Shown here one piece after another: positions 47,118 to 58,885 of a stretch of 64,000 nt of DNA; position 1 is the first letter of the stretch; each line of letters opens with the position of its first letter. This DNA comes from Brachynemurus nebulosus (taxonomy: Eukaryota; Arthropoda; Insecta; Neuroptera; Myrmeleontidae), in contig JAPWDM010000021.1 of the NCBI GenBank assembly GCA_035578155.1, forward strand, positions 6,150,204 to 6,214,203, read 5' to 3'. Below the pieces are notes generated by a model, which saw only the letters and a list, made by a program, of their open reading frames with translations, did no database searches and was not told the origin of the DNA. The translations under genes and the position numbers were made by a program.

Positions 47118-47996
47118 TTTGAAGCAAGAAATGAAGAAAAGGAAGATAAAGCACCAGTATTTCAAAATCAGCAGGAAGATGATACAGATCTATCTACAAG
47201 AAACTTGAATACTTTTAATCAAAGTATGATGGCTGCAGCAGAAGCAATCAGACGTAAATTCCACGCTTTAAAAAACTCGCATAATATTCTACAATCGGCG
47301 AATGATGAACAAAAGCATTTACCATCGCCTGATAACTACAAAGAAACAAGTTTTACTCCAAAGATGGCTGGTCTCTTACAAACTGCTCTAGACATATTAA
47401 TGGTCAAAGAGCTTCAGAACGCATGCGCAAAGGATGAAGAACAAGAAAATAAAAATTCAGGAGAAAAGGAACAACATTCGACATCTAACTCAACAAATGG
47501 CGGAGCTAAACGTTTCAAATATGATGATGAAAATGCTAACCTTCATAATGGCCATTCGAAACCTGTTGATGACGAAGAAGAATATTTTGATGACCCGAAC
47601 CATTTAGTTGATGAACTAAGAAGTTTAACGACTCAGACGCAAATTGGAGAAGAAATGGTTAATACTGTGTGCAATTTAATGGAAAGGAGTCATATTATAA
47701 ATCCCAGCTTCGCGGATTATATCGAAAACGAGAAAAAACGAAGCCATTTTAATAATTTAAAGGAAAGTGACATTGGAAAGCGGATTATCTCAATAACTAG
47801 GGAATTGGAAAAGCATGATATTATTGAACCAGTGTTAAAATATGTATCCAATGATGATGAAAAAACATTTGCTAGCGATAGCGAAGATACTGCGAGCGAA
47901 AGAGAAGCTGATGATGACGAGAATACAGTCGCCAACGATGGTGATGAAAAAATTTCGGGTGAAGGGTTATACTTAAGGCCCTATAGGAGATATTAA
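47118..47996 (+). pseudogene. 5'-truncated copy of the zinc-finger gene (right arm)
   Basis: This copy starts at the arm boundary, without the zinc finger, start codon or promoter. The frame is open from 47118 with the first ATG at 47226. It ends GEGLYLRPYRRY. Compared with the left copy I see seven replacement differences (for example P/H after EKEQ, G/R in GGAK, A/T in SLATQ, S/F in EKTS, S/P in the tail) and no silent ones by eye in about 790 bases, which looks like drift without constraint. It directly follows the central ORF on the same strand but in another frame. Confidence 0.7.
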
Positions 47997-50270
47997 AATA
48001 AGCTATCAGCATTTAATAAGTTGTTAAAAAAAAATCTTTGTAACTTTTCCAATAGCTATATGTTAATTATTTTAAAATTATGTGAGTGTTGTTATTTCTT
48101 ACATACCACAGTCCTTAATTCTAGTAATTCGTTAAAAAAGATCACCGAAATGATTGTTCTTACAACGAACTATGTAATGTGTATTTTCTAAGCTATTAAA
48201 ACAGGTAATGTTTTTGCTTGCTCCTGAATATAGGCAATTAAATCGCATTGCTCCATTGACGTTCTGACACAATAGAACGTATGTGCAAACTATGTAATTC
48301 TTGCCAATAAGTATTCACCCATGTTATTAATGATTTGTTAAAAAAATAATGTATCGTTGAACAATAATGATGTAAAACTGCCGTGCAGGAAAGGGTTAAT
48401 TAATTGAATGCAGCTTAACTCCGGAAAAAAAAAAATTTCGTAATCCAAAATTAAAGTTTTCATCCGCTCTTTAAAAATTATGAGAGTTATTTACTGTCCA
48501 CCCTATATATGCGCATTTATTCTTATGATATAAAATTACATTTTCAATTCGTTTGCTTAGAAATATTTGTCTGTGACTGATAATTTTTAGGTGTTTTTAC
48601 AAAATTAAACTGCAAAAAATAGTTTAAAAGTATTTCACTGTCTATAAAAACATAAATTTTTTTCTCTATCATCAATAAATTAACAAACAAAAAATACTTA
48701 TTGAATACCTACCTAGCTTACTATAACTATTGTTTATGGTAGAAAATATTGGGGGGAATATATAAACATAATAAGTTTCAGCGAAGTAAGAACATACGAA
48801 TTTAACATGGGAAAAAATTGTTGAGATCAGAGCATGCTTGTCTTTTATGGGTATCGTTTTATATAGGTATCGATAGTTACTAAAATTTTCTTTAATTGCA
48901 AAAAGGTAAATTTGAAAACAAAACAATAGGTACCTAATTTTCTACTAAGCAGTACTATTTGTTAATAAATATTTCAACATTAGATTAATATTTATTTATA
49001 GTTATCTTAATAAATTTACTGCTATTTTCTTTTATTGACTTCTGAATATTATTTTGACGCGATATTATTTAAAATTTTGCTAAATTTTTTAATAAATAAA
49101 ACACATTTTTATAAATTATAATAATATACAATATATTGGAGTATGATAATATGAGAAAAAAAAACGCTTATTTAGCATTGATAAAATAATTTCGTATTTA
49201 AGATGAATTGCTATTACTACCGTCTTTCACAAAACTAGGGGTCACTTATGTAATACCTATAGATATATTTAACTAATTTTTTAACAATAGCAAGTAATAA
49301 ATTTTTGATAAAAATAGCTATAAATTTTTAGATAAGTTATAAAATATTGAAAGAAAAATTTTCTTAAAATATATGGAACATTGTGCTATTAATTTAAGAC
49401 TAAAAAAATATTATGAGGAGAAATTAATGTTTCAAAACTGTTTTAAATTCTTGATATTACATATTCAGTTTTAAAAATATTAAGAAATATGATTTTTTAC
49501 AATATATTGATATTGTAAAATATATGTTTTTTTTTAACGGTGTAGAAACCCGTACTTTTAACAGAGTACTGTATATATGCGAAATATTATATTACTATAT
49601 ATATTTTAAAAAATTCAGGAAAATAAATTTGGCTTTTAAACACGATTCATATAGATATAGCGAATACCTGTATTACAATGTAATATTCATATATACATTT
49701 GTATGAACGTATTGGACTTATAACATTATGTATCCAAATTCCAAGATTTATATTTTAGCAAATCAGCATTTCTTATATTATGTGCAAGGCTAATATTTGA
49801 TAGACGATTTTATAAAGAATAATTTTTATTAAACTTGAAAAATAATTTTTATTAAGCATGTGAAAAATTAAATTTTTCGTTTTCAGGGGATATTAAATCT
49901 TTTTCTTTTTTTTGTTTTATAATTATTCACCATAAAACCTAACAATACAATGCATATCAAATATTACTCATATGTATTATTGATTTATACTTAGTTCAAA
50001 AATTGTGATTTAGAGACGAGACCTGAATTGAAAAATCGATTTTTTAAATTTTTTATTAAACGCCAAATAATGTTTATTTATTAATCTGGCATAATCAAAA
50101 CTAGAATATAAATCAATGTCTAGCGATGGGTAATGAAAAAAAATCGAATTTTTTTTTTTTTTTTTTGTTTTTTTATAATTTTTTATTAAATATATGTAAA
50201 AATTGATACAATATTGAAATTTTTTAAAATACATAGTACAATTAAATAATACATTTTTGAAGAGAATAAA
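47997..50270. other. Non-coding interior of the right arm
   Basis: Mirror of 42289-44622. The A-rich tract (here T-rich, about 50146-50178) is about 60 bases shorter than on the left. No supported gene. Confidence 0.5.
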
Positions 50271-50669
50271 TTACAAAATTCGCCATTCAGCATCCTTCAC
50301 GATTTCAAGAAGATCCAACGTTTTGAATTGCAATTTATGAGTTAGTCCAATTGGTCCATTATTCATAATACCAAGTTTTGGATTGCTTTGCAACCATGCC
50401 AGCATCTGCTCGTTCAAATTGTCAAATCTCGCTGGTAACGAAATGTATCCAATTTCCAATTCCAATATTGTCTTCATTTTCGATGAATCGAATTTCGATG
50501 GTAGTTGACTGGCTCCCATTATTTTATATACTTTTCCAATTTCCATATCAGAAAGTTTAATCCATCGTTTAACAGCGCCAAGATGATTCAATTCATCCAC
50601 AAAATTTCCAGCCATTTTTTGAATTAAGTCTCTGTTTCCAGATGAAGCACCAGCAGTAATGGATTCCAT
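50271..50669 (-). CDS. 132-aa protein of the palindromic element (right copy)
   Basis: Inverted copy of the gene at 41890-42288, open from ATG at 50669 to stop, with the same promoter elements and AATAAA (complement at 50182-50187). It differs at two residues: P instead of L in the NNGxIG turn and K instead of E near the C-terminus. Two intact frames of the same gene survive in one insertion, while the other duplicated gene is damaged in both copies. Function unknown; see the left copy for the motif description. Confidence 0.6.
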   Translation of the reverse strand: MESITAGASSGNRDLIQKMAGNFVDELNHLGAVKRWIKLSDMEIGKVYKIMGASQLPSKFDSSKMKTILELEIGYISLPARFDNLNEQMLAWLQSNPKLGIMNNGPIGLTHKLQFKTLDLLEIVKDAEWRIL

Positions 50670-50764
50670 TGTTGGCAACAATTAACTCTTAACACACAAC
50701 AATTGAAAATTCACAACAATAAGGTTTAATGTTTTTTTTTCACTAAAGTTTCGAACAAAATTGT

Positions 50765-51053
50765 AACTGATGAAATTCTGTCGCGCCCTTTTATAGCAGA
50801 AAAAATAGTATGGTGACGTCAGCTGTCACACTTTATGTAGCCATACAGGTTAAAACCTGCTGCTTCATTTTCGCATATTAGACAGAAATCTTCGCTATTT
50901 GATATCAGTTTACCTTTAGTGACGTCAGCTGGCAATTTATACAAGTTTAAACCTGTTTTCAGATAAAAATATACAATCATATGATAAAATTCATTTTTGC
51001 ATATTAGAGAGAAATCTTCGCTGTTTGATATCAGTTTACCTTTAGTGACGTCA
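50765..51053 (-). promoter_or_regulatory. Promoter of the right 132-aa gene
   Basis: Mirror of 41506-41794: Inr at 50765-50770, TATA at 50789-50795, TGACGTCA at 50814-50821, 50920-50927 and 51046-51053. All three palindromes are intact in both arms. Confidence 0.75.
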
Positions 51054-51534
51054 GCTGACAATTTAAGCCTGTTTTCAGATAAAAATATTATAAAATTATG
51101 AAAGCAAGGCCATCTTTTAATGGCTAGTTTAACTATCAAAAAAAAGGTTTTCGATGCAATCTATTGACAATTTTTCAAACTTACACACAGGAATCCAGAC
51201 CAGCAACGCTATCAAAGGTGACTGCGTCATCTATTAGGGAATTTACAGGGCTCGAAGGTGGCTGCGCCATCTATTAGGGAATTCTTAGGTTAGAAAATAT
51301 TTGTTAGGTTACACCAAATTTCCTTAGGTTCTCTTAGGTTGGATCAAGTTCCACTAGGCTAGAAAAAAATTTTGCTCCACCCACCGCCGGAGGCTTCTAT
51401 AACCGCCTCGGTAGTTTTGCCTCCATCCGAGGTCGCTCAAAAAGTCGGATGGAGGGATGGAGGATCCCGTAGCCCCATATTTCTACTACTTCAATGCACC
51501 CCCACTATATTGTGGCGCCATTTTGAAGAAAATT

Positions 51535-51717
51535 ATTTGTCGATTGTGTTTTTCGAAATTTTTTAGTTCTGACAAGAGAGGCAAGAGTTTTTGAAGAAAA
51601 ACACAGTAAAAGGAATTCTCTCTCATAAGTTTGACATATTTTGGAACTGATTTTCCCTAAGTGTCATGTATTAAGTAAAATCGACATGAGAAGACATTGT
51701 AAAGGATCCCCTAATAA
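51535..51717. repeat. Inverted copies of 34415-34555 and of 33898-33945
   Basis: 51535-51670 is the inverse of 34415-34555, and 51688-51717 (GTAAAGGATCCCCTAATAAA) is the inverse of 33898-33920 and onward. The two left pieces are about 470 bases further apart than the right ones, so the right side carries a deletion or the left side an insertion. Confidence 0.7.
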
Positions 51718-51720
51718 AGT

Positions 51721-52573
51721 TACCGCCGCGATGTTTGGTGATGAATATTTCCCTATCTTTAAATATGAATACTTAACAAACCGAGCAGTGTTTAGCTTTT
51801 TCAACTGTGCGATGTAGAAAGCCACGTTTAATACACGGTTTTGTTTGCTGTATAAAAATTGTCAGTTATGATTTTTTTTAATCTTTCAAAATACAAGGTG
51901 CTTTAGGAACAGTACTATTTTAATTACTTCTCTAGGAGTGTTGAAATGTTGATGGTTTATTACTTTTCCGGCCACGTAGCGTAGACTATATGGTGGGTCT
52001 TGACGGTTTGGGCCTAAAGAACCCAGAAACCAAAAAATTCGGATATTACTGAATACCTACAAGTCTATTGGCGTTAGAGGGACAATATGGGGCATTTCTT
52101 GATAAAAATAGATGAAATTTAGATCAAAGTTAAGAATTTTTAGACCGAATTCTTATCAGAGCTGAAAAAACTTCGCGACGTTTAGTGTTGTATAAATTTT
52201 AGCCTGTAAAATGTTCTCATTAATTTGTGGAGAAAAGCTTCTTTGGAATTTTGAAAATTTTATTGTCGCAATTTAGTGTTTTCCCGAATCACGTTCAAAT
52301 AAAGTATTGATTATCAACGTATGAAAAGGACTGAACATGACATTAAATGATTTTAATCCAAATGTTTAGCAATTGCTTTAATCTCAACATGTATAATAAT
52401 CAATTTTATAAACAGTAATTAGTCACTGCTTAGTATTTTTCAAAAAACTCGATCTTAGTATCACAATTCTTCGCAAAAGTTTTTGTTATCTTTTGGCAAT
52501 TTTCTTGGGCTTCACGATATCTTCATCTACATGATACATCTGACAATCATTCAGATACTAGTACCGTTAAAAA
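51721..52573 (+). repeat. Leader of satellite module 1
   Basis: Starts TTACCGCCGCGATGTTTGGT and recurs as a direct repeat at 58026-58885 with a few percent difference. It ends at the first satellite monomer (GCGCTACCATTTGTCGATAT). No gene seen. Confidence 0.85.
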
Positions 52574-55500
52574 TAAGCGCTACCATTTGTCGATATTTCG
52601 CTTTTGTGCTGGTTGTTTGTAGGTAGCACAGTTTCTTTTGCATGTCGACCTATTCTATATTTTCGTTTCCGGTCTCGCTCAAGTTCCGGTTTTGAAATGC
52701 TACCATTTGTTGATATTTCGCTTTCTTTTTTGATGGCTTTAATATTGACATTGATGATAATTTGTATCCATAGTTGGTTATTCTTTATCCTTTATGTTTA
52801 GGGATATATTACAGTTCCAATATCGAAAATAAACTAGTACTTTTGAGGCGCTAACATTTGCTGATATTTGGCTTCTGTTGATGTTTTTAATGATCACATT
52901 GACGATACTTTTCATTCATAGATGGTTATATTTTATGCTTTACGTTTAGCGGCAATAATTCGAAAAATAAAAATGTAGTTTGAGGCGCGACCATTTGCTG
53001 ATATTTGGCTTTTGTTGATGGTTTTAATGATCACATTGACGATACTTTTCATCCATAGATGTTTATTTTTTATGCTTTACGTTTAGCGGCAATAATTCGA
53101 AAAATATAATAGTAGTTTGGGACGCTACCATTTGCTGAAATTTGGCTTTAGTTGGTGGTTTCAATGATCACATTGATAGATGGTTATTTTTTATGCTTTA
53201 CGGTTAGCGGCAATAATTCGAAAATAAAATAGTAGTTTGAGGCGCTACCATTTACTGATATTTTCCGTTGGTTGATGACCTTAATGATGACTTTGACGAT
53301 AATTTGTATCTATTGGTTGTTATCTTTTATGCTTTACGTTTTAGGGACATATAATTCCAAAATCGACAAATAAGGCGCTACCATTTGCTGATATTTGGCT
53401 CTGGTTGATGGTTTTAATGATCACCTTGACGATACTTTTCATCCATAGATGGTTATTTTTTATGCTTTACGTTTAGCGCCAATAATTCGAAAAATAAAAT
53501 TGTAGGTTGAGACGCTACCGTTTGCTGATGGTTTTGTTGATGGTTTTAATGATCACATTGACGATACTTTTCATCCATAGATGGTTACTCTTTATGCTTT
53601 ACGTTTAGCGGCAATAATTCGAAAAATAAAATAGTAGTTTGAGGCGCTACCATTTCCTGGTATTTGGCTTTTGTTGGTGGTTTTAATGATCACATTGACG
53701 ATACTTTTTATCCATAGATGGTTATTTTTTATGCTTTCCGGTTAGCGGCAATAATTCGAAAATAAAATTGTAGTTTGAGGCGCTACCATTTGCTGATATT
53801 TTGCGTCGGTTAATGACTTAATGAGGACGTTGACGATAATTTGTATCTATTGGTGGTTATCTTTTATCCTTTACATTTTAGGAACATATAATTCCAAAAT
53901 CGAGAAATAAGGCGCTACCATTTGCTGATAATTGGCTTTTGTTGATGTTTTTAATGATCACATTGACGATACTTTTCATCCCGAGATGGTTAGTTTCTAT
54001 GCTTTACGTTTAACGGCAATAATTCGAAAAATAAAATAGTAGTTTGGGGCGCTATTATTTGCTTATATTTGGCTTTAGTTGGTGGTTTTAATGATGACAT
54101 TGACAGATGGTTATTTTTTATGCTGTACGTTTAGCGGCAATAATTCGAAAAATAAAATAGTAGTTTGAGGCGCTACCGTTTTCTGATATTTGGCTTCGGT
54201 TGATGGTTTTAATGATCACATTGATAGGTGATTATTTTTTATGCTTTACGGTTAGCGGCAATAATTCGAAAAAGAAAATAGTAATTTGAGGCGCTACCAT
54301 TTGCTGATATTTTGCGTTGGTTGATGACCTTAATGATGACATTGACAATAATTTGTATCTTTTGGTGGTTATCTTTTATCCTTTACGTTTTAGGGGCATA
54401 TAATTCCAAAATCGAGAAATAAGGCGCCACCATTTGCTGATATTTGGCTTTGTTTGATGGTTTTAATGATCACATTGATGATACTTTGCATCCATAGATG
54501 ATGATTTTTTATGCTTTACGTTTAGCGGCAATAATTCGAAAAATAAAAATGTAGTTTGACGCGCTACCATTTGCTGATATTTGGCTTTTGTTAATGGTTT
54601 TAATGATCACATTGACGATACTTTTCATCCATTGATGGTTTTTTTTTTTATGCTATACGTTTAGCGGCAATAATTCGAAAAATAAAATAGTCGTTTGAGG
54701 CGCTACCATTTGCTGATATTTGGCTTTGGTTGATGGTTTTAATGATCACATTGACGATATTTTTCATCCATAAATGGTTATTTTTTATGCTTTACGTTTA
54801 GCGGCAATAATTCGAAATACAAAGAAAAAGTTTTTTGCGCTACTATTTGCTGACATTTGGCTTTTGTTGATGGTTTTAGTGATCACATTGACGATACTTT
54901 TCATCCATTGATGGTTTTTTTTTATGCTTTACGTTTAGCGGCAATAATTCGAAAAATAAAATAGTCGTTTGAGGCGCTAACATTTACTGATATTTTGCGT
55001 TGGTTGATGACCATAATGATGACGTTGACGATAATTTGTACCTATTGGTGGTTATCTTTTAGCCCTTACGTTTTAGGGATATATAATTCCAAAATCCAGA
55101 AATAAGGCGCTACCATTTGGTGATATTTGGCTTTGGTTGATGATTTTAATGATCACGTTGACGATACTTCTCATCCATACATGGTTATTTTTTATGCATT
55201 ACGTTTAGCGGCAATAATTCGAAAAATAAGACTGCTGTTTGAGACGCTACAATTTGCTGATATTTGGCTTTGGTTGATGGTTTTAATGAACACATTGACG
55301 ATAATTTTCATCCAAAGACGATTATTTTTTATGCTTTACGTTTAGCGGCAATAATTCGAAGAATATAATAGTAGTTTGAGGCGCTACCATTTGCTGATGT
55401 TTGTCTTTGGTTGATGACTTCAATGATGACATTGACGATAATTTGTATCTATTTGTGGTTATCTTTTATCCTTTACGTTCTACGGACATATAATTCCAAA

Positions 55501-56090
55501 ATCCAGAAACAAGGCGCTACTATTTGCTGATATTTGGTTTTGGTTGATGGTTTTAATGATCACGTTGACGATACTTTTCACCCATAGACAGTTATTTTTT
55601 ATGCTTTACGTTTAGCGGCAATAATTCGAAAAATAAAATAGTAGTTTGAGACGCTACCATTTGCTGATATTTGGCTTTTTTTGACGGTTTTAATGATCAC
55701 GCTGGCGACACTTTTCATCCATAGATGGTACTTTTTATGCTTTACGTTTAGCGGCAATGATTCGAAAAATAAAATAGTAGTTGAAGCGCTACCATTTGCT
55801 GATATTTGGCTTTTGTTGGTGGTTTTAATGATCACATTGGCGATACTTTTCATCCATAGATGGTTATTTTTTATGCTTTACGGTTAGCGGCAATAATTCG
55901 AAAAGTAAAATAGTAGTTTGAGGCGCTACCATTTACTGATATTTTCCGTTGGTTGATGACCTTAATGATGACTTTGACGATAATTTGTATCTACTGGTTG
56001 TTATCTTTTATGCTTTACGTTTTAGGGACATATAATTCCAAAATCGAGAAATAAGACGGTACCATTTGCTGATATTTGGCTTTGGTTGAT
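52574..56090 (+). repeat. Satellite array of module 1, ~26 monomers
   Basis: Monomers of about 136 bp containing GCTACCATTTGCTGATATTT and GATCACATTGACGATACTTT. Type B monomers (TTTTAGGGACATATAATTCC) occur near 52800, 53340, 53875, 54390, 55075, 55490 and 56030, most often four monomers apart. Open frames across it are artefacts of monomer lengths near a multiple of three. The first two monomers next to the leader are the most divergent, as expected at an array edge. Confidence 0.95.
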
Positions 56091-58025
56091 GGTTTTATTG
56101 ATGATCCCTTCATAAATGTATTTCTTGCATATTGCAGTTACACTTTTTGTCCAGGGCATCCATGTAATAGCTCATTCCTATCTGGGAAGTGGGGCTTATG
56201 AAGTTCACAAAGATGTGATCGTTTCCGTTTCTTCATATTGTATATCAAACGAAGTATCAACTTATAGAACAAAATTAGCTTGATCGTGTAACTTCGGTGT
56301 GAACCGGACCGAGTTGACTCTATACGATTTTTTGGGAATATAACCGGGGAGTGAGAGAAACTCCAACTGCCATAATAGTAACACTTTTAGACGTGTGTAA
56401 TATTGTAATTATTGAACGCATGTATAAAACTGGCGACTGCAGATGTAGGTACCAATGTTGCGTTGCTATAGAGGGCATTACTTATTCATTGTATTGTAAA
56501 CGAAATGTACGATACGAAATTAGACATTGAAAATATGCTAGGCACATCGCAAATATAATTGTGGCGAGTTACGTGGTACATATTACGTGATACATAGTTG
56601 CAATATTAGAAGTATAAAACTCTGCCGTGCTTGAATCGTCGCGTACACACATAGAGAGTGGTACGCTCGCCTAACACTAAGAATTGTCTGACAAAAAAGA
56701 TATTCAAAATATTATCTTTTTATTGTTTTAAAACGGCCATTATTCAAATGAGATATTTGACTGTCAACGTGTTAAGCCAACAGCCCGAAATTGTTAACTG
56801 TTTTCATTTTTAACATCTACGTCGGCTTTTTTGATGTCGCCAAAACGTAAGAATCGTTTAAGTACTAGATTTATGAAAATTAACATTTCCCTATGGTTGA
56901 GCCTTCTTTCTATTATATCCATATGAGTTAACCCCTTTAGTACCGCCATATATTCCAATATTTTAGATAAAAAATTTAATATCTCTGTAAGTATAATTGC
57001 AAGTTTGGTACGTTTTGCTTAATTTATTTACAACATGATCACTCTTTACGGCACTGCCTTCAGTTACCTATATAAGACAATATACGTTCGCCGTAAAATT
57101 AGTATGACGAGCTGAGGTGGTCATTAGTCCTATAGGCGTTAATAGCTGGAAATATAGAAAGAAAAAACATTAGTAAATTCAATTTCAGAACCACATTACA
57201 AAAACATGTCTAAATAATGATTTACATTCCTATACCATCCATGTCAGTATTCATATAAACTAAATAGCGAATGATTATAAATTAGTGATTTTCATCGAAT
57301 CCTGATGTTTTTGGGTCAGAGTTGAACATGAAAATTTGTTTGTATCTTCTGTCTTTAACTTGCTTTTTTATGGAATAATTTTATGGAATAATTTACAACA
57401 ATTTTGATTCTAACCATTGAACGGAATGTCCCTTTTCATTGTTTTTTTTAACCTCTAACCCCCCCCCCCCCAGTAAATTTTAAAAAAAGGGACGGCGTGC
57501 TGCAACTGCATTGTCATATTTTTTATTGCAATCTGTACCTTGCTTCGATCCGACTAGAACAATTACTCACATCAGGGCTTCCCTTAGTGGTCGTAAATTT
57601 TTTTTGATTTTGTTACATTGGGCTCTTAAAATCCACCGAGATTTTTTTTATATGTGTCTGTTGGTCTTTCAATTGGCCAAGATATTCATTTTGAGCTCTT
57701 TGTAGATTCCCAGATCTTCTCAAGTGCAATAAAAGCCAATTTTTAAGTTCAAATATTCACAATTTTTTACGTTACGTTCACATCTCAAATTGTAATACTC
57801 GAACGCAGATCATTTACATAATTATGAAAGATAATTTTCAAAATAAATTTTACATTAAAAAGAGGAAAAGTTGTCAAGTCGAAAAGATAGTTTCCGTTGG
57901 TTTAAACGTTCTGGATTCTTAATTTGTGTTCGCTATCGCGTCTGTTACCGTTTCCACGTTGCTGCTGTTACAAAAATATGAAACACTGGAAAAAAATACG
58001 AACAAACTGGAAACGATAGCGTAAC
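56091..58025 (+). repeat. Tail of satellite module 1
   Basis: Reverse complement of 34556-36600. The end ATAGCGTAACGAG joins directly to TTACCGCC of the next leader, giving a small inverted sequence GTAACGAGTTAC at the module junction. Contains a C-run at 57463-57472. No gene seen. Confidence 0.85.
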
Positions 58026-58885
58026 GAGTTACCGCCGCGATGTTTGGTGATAAATATTTCCCTACCTTTAAATACGAATACTTAACAAACCGAGCAGTGT
58101 TTAGCTTTTTTACTGTGCGATGTAGAAAGCAACGTTTAATACACGGTTTTATTCGCTATATAAAAATTGACAGTTATGATTTTTTTAATCCGTCAAAATA
58201 CAAGGTGCTTTAGGAACAGTACTATTTTAATTACTTCTCTTGGAGTGTTGAAATGTTGATGGCTTATTACTTTTCCGGCCACGTAGCGTAGGCTATATGG
58301 TGGGTCTTCACGTTTTGGGCCTAAAGAACCCAGAAACCAAAAAATTCGGATATTAATGAATACCTACAAGTCTATTGGCGTTAGAGGGACAATATGGGGC
58401 ATTTCTTGATAAAAATAGATGAAATTTAGATCAAAGTTAAGAATTTTTAGACCGAATTCTTATCAGAACTGAAAAAACTTCGCGACGTTTAGTGTTGTAT
58501 AAATTTTAGCCTGTAAAATGTTCTCATTAATTTGTGGAAAAAAAGGTTGTTTGGAATTTTGAAAATTTTATTGTTGTAATTTAGTGTTTTCCCGAATCAC
58601 GTTCAAATAAAGTATTGATTATCAACGTATGAAAAGGACTGAACATGACATTAAATGATTTTAATCCAAATGTTTAGCAATTGCTCTAATCTCAACATGT
58701 ATAATAATCAGTTTTATAAACAGTAATTAGTCACTGCTTAGTATTTTTCAAAAAACTCGATCTTAGTATCACAATTCTTCGCAAAAGTTTTTGTTATCTT
58801 CAGGCAATTTTCTTGGACTTCACGATATCTTCATCTACATGATACATCTGACAATCATTCAGATACTAGTACCGTTAAAAATAAG
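58026..58885 (+). repeat. Leader of satellite module 2
   Basis: Direct repeat of 51721-52573. Head-to-tail with module 1. Confidence 0.85.

Larger units (their letters stand above)
41069..51490. mobile_element. 10.4-kb near-palindromic Polinton-like (virus-like) insertion
   Basis: The first bases are AGTAGTAGAAATATGGGGC, and the last bases are their exact reverse complement. TCAATG follows and precedes the element as a direct 6-bp repeat (41063-41068, 51491-51496). The left arm 41069-45501 (4433 bp) and right arm 47118-51490 (4373 bp) are inverted copies at about 99% by eye in the coding parts, around a 1616-bp single-copy centre. Polinton/Maverick elements are known for 6-bp duplications and long inverted ends that begin with AG; 4.4-kb ends are far longer than usual. 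None of the Polinton core genes (family-B polymerase, integrase, packaging ATPase, protease, capsids) is readable here, so it would depend on helpers. It could also be a derivative of another linear DNA virus. Confidence 0.75.
47118..51490. repeat. Right arm of the palindromic element
   Basis: Reverse complement of the left arm from TTTGAAGC at 47118 to the terminus ATTTCTACTACT at 51479-51490. The target duplication TCAATG follows at 51491-51496. Confidence 0.93.

Noticed and set aside
41069..51490. Integrated parvovirus or bidnavirus
   Set aside because: The hairpin-like ends and inverted arms suggested it, but there is no Rep/SF3 helicase, HUH nuclease or capsid motif, and the 6-bp duplication fits a Polinton-like integrase better.
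41069..51490. Classical Drosophila-type foldback (FB/Galileo) element
   Set aside because: Foldback elements have long repeat-rich ends with a 7-9 bp target duplication; here the terminal match is best explained with a 6-bp duplication, and arms carry promoter-driven genes.
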